Below are positions 58,987 to 64,000 of a stretch of DNA of 64,000 nt, one piece after another. The position numbers and the translations under genes were made by a program. The stretch spans positions 21,158-85,157 of the forward strand of contig JASANE010026648.1 of the NCBI GenBank assembly GCA_030248225.1, given 5' to 3'. The notes beneath the pieces are model-generated. The model searched no databases. It saw only the letters and a list, made by a program, of their open reading frames with translations, and was not told the origin of the DNA. The DNA comes from Trileptium ribeirensis. Taxonomy: Eukaryota; Nematoda; Enoplea; Enoplida; Thoracostomopsidae. Every line of letters begins with the position of its first letter. Position 1 is the first letter of the stretch.

Positions 58987-61900
58987 GTAAGTTCATGAAT
59001 TTACCAAAATAAATGCTGTACGGAGACAGTTAATCTTGTAGCATTAACCATGGTGGTGTATAAGATATTTGATTCAAGGATTGCACGTCTTTGGTATAAA
59101 AATGCTATGGAAACTACATACACTGCACTGTGTTTATACATTATTTTTACGTCAGTTAGCTGTTCATGGGTTAGCCTTGTTTTGTCTTTTGAAAGACTGC
59201 GTTGTATTGCGTAGTCCAATGTTACCATGAGAACAATTTAAGGTACAACTACTATACATCTCTTATCGTTCAAAAAAGGGATACTACAAATGTTACTGTT
59301 TCTCGCACACATATTTAAACTAAAATCGTAAATTTTGCAGCAAAATTTACTACTAAACATTATATTACCAAGGGTACTTGTATTGAACATGACAAATGCT
59401 TAACAGCGTTTATCGCCATTTCTCTAAAAATGTTGAACATGGATTACCTAAATATAAGTCTATCAAGTAATATTCGTAATGCCAAAATTGAGCTATATTT
59501 CAGTACTTCCCCGTCAATCATTCTTACTTACATTGGTTTTAGCTCAAAATATAAATTGTTTTGCCTGCGAGCGGCTTCTGTTTCCTAATATAAGTCATTT
59601 GGATATATATCAAGGGATATATTTGTATATTTATCCAAAATGAGTATTGGTGTTTGTTGATCATCGTTAATTTCATAATACATGATAAAAATTACTCCAC
59701 AGAACGCAGTAAATGTGCTGGTGGTGTCAGTGCATATAATGCTATACATGTCAGTGTCGCTGGATTAATTTTGCATAAACCTAAAGTTTGTTTATAAATA
59801 TATGTACATCAACATAATGCATTATTTACGATACGATGCGTGCGGCAGGGCCAAATTATGTCTCGCGTCCAACCCAACTAGTACAGGTGAACTATAGTTT
59901 CGCTGGACTACTACGGTACATTTTGATAGCTTAGCTAGTCTTAATGTGTCAAGCAGGGAGTTTAGCTAAGATCTGCGTAACAAACGGAGCGTCCGGCTGA
60001 ACTGTCAATTGAGAAATTTATTTATTGTGCTTAGTGTAGTAACATTCTGTTCTGATAGCATTTCCACACTAATTCTAAGTGATATATTTGTTTTTCAATA
60101 TACAATAAACGTTTTAAGCAGTTTGCCGCGGTTTGGGCATTATTAAAATATGTATAGCAAAACGTAATGTTCGTGGATTAAATAGTCTCTGGCTTAAGTT
60201 ATAAGGGCTCAGCTGAACGACCCGTGTCAAAAGCACAGTCCGGTTTGACAGTCGATGACAAACGCATAGCCTAGCTAGGCTATTCAAAATTTTAATAGTC
60301 AAACTGGACTGTCTGCGTGACATAGTAGCTAGCCCATTTGAACGCATGATATAATTAGGATTATGCGCAAGCATCTTATTGTAAATGATGCAAAATATTC
60401 ACAATATTTGTACACATACAATATCTAAAAGCATTTAGTTTGTTTATATGTAAATACAATTTCGTGTAAACCCGTTCTTATCATAGCAATATGTTGGAAC
60501 ACTACATGCACTGATACCACCAGCACATTCACCACGCCAACTTTAGTTATGTTGCCAATATAAATTAAAATCATCGGCGGTGGAATATAAATGTTCAAAA
60601 AACATGCATAATTACTGCTTAATCATATACCGACGAAAACGTTAAAGGCCGCATGCATGCACAAATTCGTATTTTATAATCAATATTATGAGGTAAAACC
60701 AATATATGTAAATATCGTTGTAATATCTAGTATATAACCTGGGAATAGATGTATCGATTTTATTTAGCTCTAATTTCCGTGGTATATGTGCTGTTAGATT
60801 GAATTCGTAACCATCGGATTTAATTTTAACTTTCTGAGCGGAAAGGAAATATACGCAATTTCTGTATTTATATAATAATTTTAAAACTTTTTACAGTGCA
60901 TGTGACATAAGACCATAAATATTAATATATAAAAGGATATCAGCATTTGATCATCAAACAAAGAATGGCATTTTTATTTTGAGCCAGAACATATCTACGT
61001 TAATATGTTAGCAGTCATTACATGGTAATGCCTATACGGAACCATGTGTCTTTTTCACTTTACTACATTTCTGAGCAAACTGTCATGAAAAGAAGATGCT
61101 TAAATATTTCTAAGACAAAATGTAACGATGTTTTCGAAGCAACAGTCCACTCTAAGTAGTGTTAGTCATAGCTAACCAACATACTTAGGTGCTTGTACTT
61201 GCAATCATTATATACCATCATCATCATCTTTCTACGAGCTTGTCCAGAACTTGTCCGGTTCGCTGCTATACCAGTTTCGAATTCCATATCATGCGGTTCA
61301 TATCTCGCGTGCAAGCATTATATACCATATGTAGGTATCGTCGACAGCGAATCTAAATCCAAAAATATATCGGGATACGTTTGAACGTGATCGGTGAGGC
61401 CCACTTACCAACTTAAAAGGTCTCGGATCTTACCATATTTATGCAACAAAAATGCAAATAATGTAGCGTGGAGCCATACCTGATTTATCCTTATTCCGTA
61501 AGCATTAGATGTTAGCACCTGCCAGGTAGCTATGTTCGCTGAATGCTTCGGTCTAAAGTGTAAGCATTTTTGCGAGGCTGCTTGTCATAGATTTAAAATT
61601 TGTTGTTACACTGTAAAATAGAACTGCAGCTTAAAGAGCATTGCGATTTTACACCTAACTGTGTACACAGTGGATGAATGCAATTACGTGCATAAGCATC
61701 GAAAAATGTGGATTTTCAAGAAAAATGTCATATAAGGCTTTTGCTAAATTAATAGCGAGCCCGCTGTCCGTTGAATACCAACCGGTTAAAACCTATTGGC
61801 TGATCTCATTTCCGACAGGCCATTTTACCGGTTCGTGTTATAGCCAGCGGCCTGGGAGCCGGCCCCAAAATTGCACGGCCGGTCTGTGATCAGTAGATGA

Positions 61901-63291
61901 AAAACCCCGGTTTTACCCCCTCATCCTCCCAGCCCAAATACTTACCCCGGTTTTACCCCCTCCTCCCGGAGGGGTTTCGAGGTAGGAGGGGTGGAAGGGA
62001 GGGAGGGTGAGCCGGGGTTGCGTCTCTTCTGTCCCGTGCACGCCTGTAAAAGCAGTCATTTTAATCCATTCATGGTTGCGACAAAAGTCGAAAACAATGT
62101 CATATAGCAGGCTCAGCACAGTCTCTCACTTTAGAGCCTTACAAAAGTCGAAAAATTTTACATAATAACCTCAGAATACCATTGCCTGCACACCCTGACA
62201 AAAGTTGAAAACAATGTCATAGCATTATAACTAAGACCAAAATCTAACACTAATATACACTAAAAAAATCAAGTTACAACATCAATTTTAAACGTATACG
62301 TGCAGAGCATTCAATTACTGATAACAGCTATATTTGGTTTCCGATTTTTTAATGCTGTCTTTACATATATGTGTGTTTGTTTATTGTTTGTTTACCACAA
62401 GTCTGTGCCCATATTTTTTTTACATGTATATGTGTTTATTCAATTGTGAATGTCTCTGGATACACTATTCTTGTGTGTATGTGTGTTTGCATATGGTTAC
62501 TTTTCGTGTGTGTCTAGTACATGTTAGCTGTCTATGTATATCTGCCTAACCTAACCTACGCACCTTACCCTATTTTACGTCAAACTATTACAGTCTTAAG
62601 CTGAGGCACATACCCACAGTTGGAAGCGGGACCTAGTCGTTGACTAATTGAACGTGCGCCCGGTGGCTAACGATAACACGTCCCATTCGTTCCAGGATTA
62701 ACACTCCAAAGAAGTCAACGATTAGGTTTCTCGACCAAAGTGATTATAAAACTGACAATAGAAGACGGGAGACAACTTAGCTGCGTGACTCAATGTTCTC
62801 TTGTTCCATTGACTTGGCAATTTGGGATAACTTTGTTTCGTCCGATTATTGAAAGCAAACGACAGTCAATGAAACGTAAGAACACGGTAAAGTTGGCATG
62901 TTTACCATTGCCTGAGGTTGCCGGAAGTATAACAGTATTGCCTTCCTGTGATATGTTCCTGTCGCGGCCCTTATATGTAGCATCACATGAGGTCATTGAG
63001 TGCACATGGTGCAAAGAAACGACAACACTCTACCCCATGATCTGCGTTGTAACATCTGGTTCATGCGACCAACCTCACTTTACCGATAATTTTATTTTGT
63101 TCGGCAATACCTTTAGTAGTGTTGTATCATGCAAGAGTAAACTTAAGATGCGCCCCCAACCATCCTCTTTTGACACCATATACAAAACGTTGTTAGCGAA
63201 CAAAACTCGAATTTCAATAGCCGTATCCAATTTCGACATTTTTCTGTTCCATAACGCCATTAGCGAATGCAATTCGGTCCCTGTACTTTAA
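58773..63291 (+). CDS. Gene B: four-exon single-pass membrane protein with MITE-derived C-terminus (343 aa)
   Basis: Model: 58773-58986, 59341-59466, 61239-61334, 62696-63291. All three joins are phase 1, so the inner exons are symmetric and skippable. The Cys/Lys-rich start MFDCCPKKVRKLC is probably cytosolic. One membrane segment (FINSAIVLLSVIALVSHCILAY, residues 29-50) follows, then a long Cys-containing, presumably extracellular part with a sequon NIS near 109. This suggests type II topology and possible acylation of CC; both are inferences. Exon 3 has two in-frame acceptors nine bases apart (61239 or 61248). Residues 291-343 and the stop come from a MITE. Family not recognised; an ion-channel accessory or receptor role would be speculation. 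Confidence 0.6.
59341..59466 (+). CDS. Gene B exon 2 (tentative)
   Basis: Begins after cgtaaattttgcag and ends CTATCAA|GTAATA, phase 1 in and out. It encodes GTCIEHDKC and a sequon NIS. The frame stays open for 40 more codons past the donor, so it might instead be a terminal exon of a short isoform. Confidence 0.4.
61239..61334 (+). CDS. Gene B exon 3
   Basis: Begins after catctttctacgag and ends CATATGTAG|GTATCG, phase 1 in and out. It encodes LVRFAAIPVSNSISCGSYLA and CKHYIPYV. An alternative acceptor (cttgtccag) nine bases on keeps the frame. Confidence 0.45.
   Translation, partial: LVQNLSGSLLYQFRIPYHAVHISRASIIYHM
61415..61885. repeat. ~500-bp dispersed repeat, copy 2
   Basis: Partner of 49944-50475 in the same orientation, inside gene B intron 3. 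It ends in a GC-rich ggccggccccaaaattgcac-type block. Confidence 0.6.
61895..62220. repeat. C-rich and acaaaagtcg short repeats
   Basis: ccccggttttaccccctc occurs twice (near 61904 and 61946), followed by an inverted cctcccggagg and g-rich stretch. acaaaagt(c/t)gaaaa occurs three times about 55-60 bp apart, twice followed by caatgtcata. Confidence 0.6.
62696..63291 (+). CDS. Gene B exon 4 (terminal, with MITE tail)
   Basis: Begins after cccattcgttccag in phase 1. The native part encodes IIKLTIEDGRQLSCVTQCSL, ACLPLPEVAGSITVLPSC, ECTWCKETTTLYP and SGSCDQPHFTD to S290, then runs directly into the MITE for 53 residues. Joining the two target-site copies would give V-S-V-E-L and a TAG at 63471, so the earlier protein was probably 293 aa. 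Confidence 0.6.
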
Positions 63292-63458
63292 CACCAGTGT
63301 GTTCGCGAACATTTTCAAATTATAATGTATGGAATATGAAACGGACTAATTTCTGTTCTTTAACGCAAATATGTAATTTGTGTTCAGTGTACAACTGAAT
63401 GGCAATCGCTTTTGTCAAAAGAGGATGGTAAGGGGCGCAGCTTAAGTTTACTCATGCA
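63130..63458. mobile_element. 329-bp MITE, copy 2, TCA target duplication, inserted in gene B
   Basis: Same family as 38722-39051. The 46-bp terminal inverted repeats differ at about four positions. TCA flanks both ends (63127-63129 and 63459-63461). The insertion lies within the last coding exon of gene B. Confidence 0.87.
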
Positions 63459-63489
63459 TCAGTCGAACTATAGATGTATACAGTGCATG

Positions 63490-64000
63490 TGTTTCATTAT
63501 TGTTCTCCTTAACTATAATAAATCCATTATTTAAATTATTATGATTTTACGAAGATCATGTTATACAGATATCTTATAGTAGTTCAAAAATTTCCTATCT
63601 TATGATTTTTAACCAATACTATTCGAAAGACCTTACTTTGAACCCGCATGTTGTATTAATAACGATCCTCAATCTTATGGGGTAGGGTGATACGACAAAA
63701 ACTAATTTTTTAACCATCATTGGGGTTTGAGGAGACTTAATTTTCTAATGGTAACTCGATAACACATTATCGTACGGATCCCTACCGACATCCTTTAGAA
63801 AAAGTGGCGCCAAACTCTACATGAGAGCGCAATGCAATAAGGGTCTATCTATAAATAATAAGGGTTATGTGATACAAAATTACATTTGCAACCCTCATTG
63901 AGTTTTGAGGTTACTTAATCATGAAATGCTAACTCAGTAACCGCTTATCCTACGAATTTCTAACCAGCACCATTCGAAAAAGCGCCCCGAAAAACCTATA
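63490..64000. repeat. Tandem array with ~182-bp period running off the window
   Basis: gatacgacaaaaact near 63689 and gatacaaaattac near 63871 begin matching units that share catcattg(g/a)g.tttgag, ggtaactcgataac/gctaactcagtaac, and aaccagcaccattcgaaaaa/taccgacatcctttagaaaa ends. A weaker earlier unit ends near 63630. It may be the edge of a satellite block. Confidence 0.65.

Noticed and set aside
59049..59213. Hydrophobic ORF just after gene B exon 1 as a second membrane exon
   Set aside because: It lies in intron 1, has no usable acceptor in its open part and ends in a stop; kept only as a curiosity.
62334..62549. Cys-rich 71-codon ORF as a toxin-like peptide
   Set aside because: The cysteines come from a TG-rich simple sequence; there is no start context, processing site or splice partner.
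62545..62558. CCTAACCTAACCTA as an arthropod-type telomeric repeat
   Set aside because: Fewer than three units amid ordinary sequence; chance or interstitial at best.
1..64000. Ribosomal RNA genes, bacterial operons or phage modules
   Set aside because: No rRNA-like conserved stretches, ribosome-binding sites or compact gene blocks are visible.

Overview
The window looks like AT-rich nuclear DNA of an animal, most likely an invertebrate. The signs are long GT-AG introns in phase-consistent genes, animal-type transposable elements (Ty3/gypsy, Ginger1-type, MITEs), tRNA-like SINE heads, many degenerate minisatellites and no dense bacterial coding. I could not identify the species or name any host gene. 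All gene models below were built by hand from splice signals and reading-frame phase, without RNA or homology evidence.

Layout. 1-13.6 kb is transposon-rich and less AT-rich. A decayed Ty3/gypsy gag (1577-3487, minus) has a tandemly duplicated low-complexity ORF on its 3' side. A pair of diverged direct repeats (5238-5540 and 13320-13595) lies about 8 kb apart. Between them is a decayed Ginger1-type transposase (9843-11657, minus) joining a gypsy-integrase-like core to a C-terminal Ulp1 cysteine protease domain, with a 185-bp MITE beside it (11996-12180). 13.6-30 kb is mostly gene-poor, with tandem repeats and a 1.2-kb element with ~305-bp inverted arms enclosing a small ORF with a signal peptide (27487-28698).

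30-63.3 kb carries a run of plus-strand spliced genes that I cannot assign to any family. Gene D (30008-32593, five exons, ~164 aa) is followed 127 bp later by gene A (32721-51564, seven exons, 351 aa). Gene A is the best-supported gene here: a probable secreted preproprotein with a signal peptide, a furin-like RRRR site and 13 cysteines after the site. Downstream of its last exon are three further terminal-type exons (52275, 53381, 54262), all with the same entry phase as gene A exon 7, so they may be alternative last exons. A decayed gypsy pol (54978-57130) follows. Gene B (58773-63291, four exons, 343 aa) looks like a single-pass membrane protein. A 329-bp MITE has inserted 3 codons before its original stop and now supplies the last 53 residues. 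The window ends in a ~182-bp-period tandem array that runs off the edge.

The two copies of the 330-bp MITE (38722 and 63130) show clean 3-bp target duplications (TTA, TCA) and 46-bp terminal inverted repeats. Several GC-rich dispersed repeats sit in the introns of genes A and B. The transposase and retroelement frames contain many frameshifts. These could be genuine decay or long-read indel errors, which read mapping would settle.
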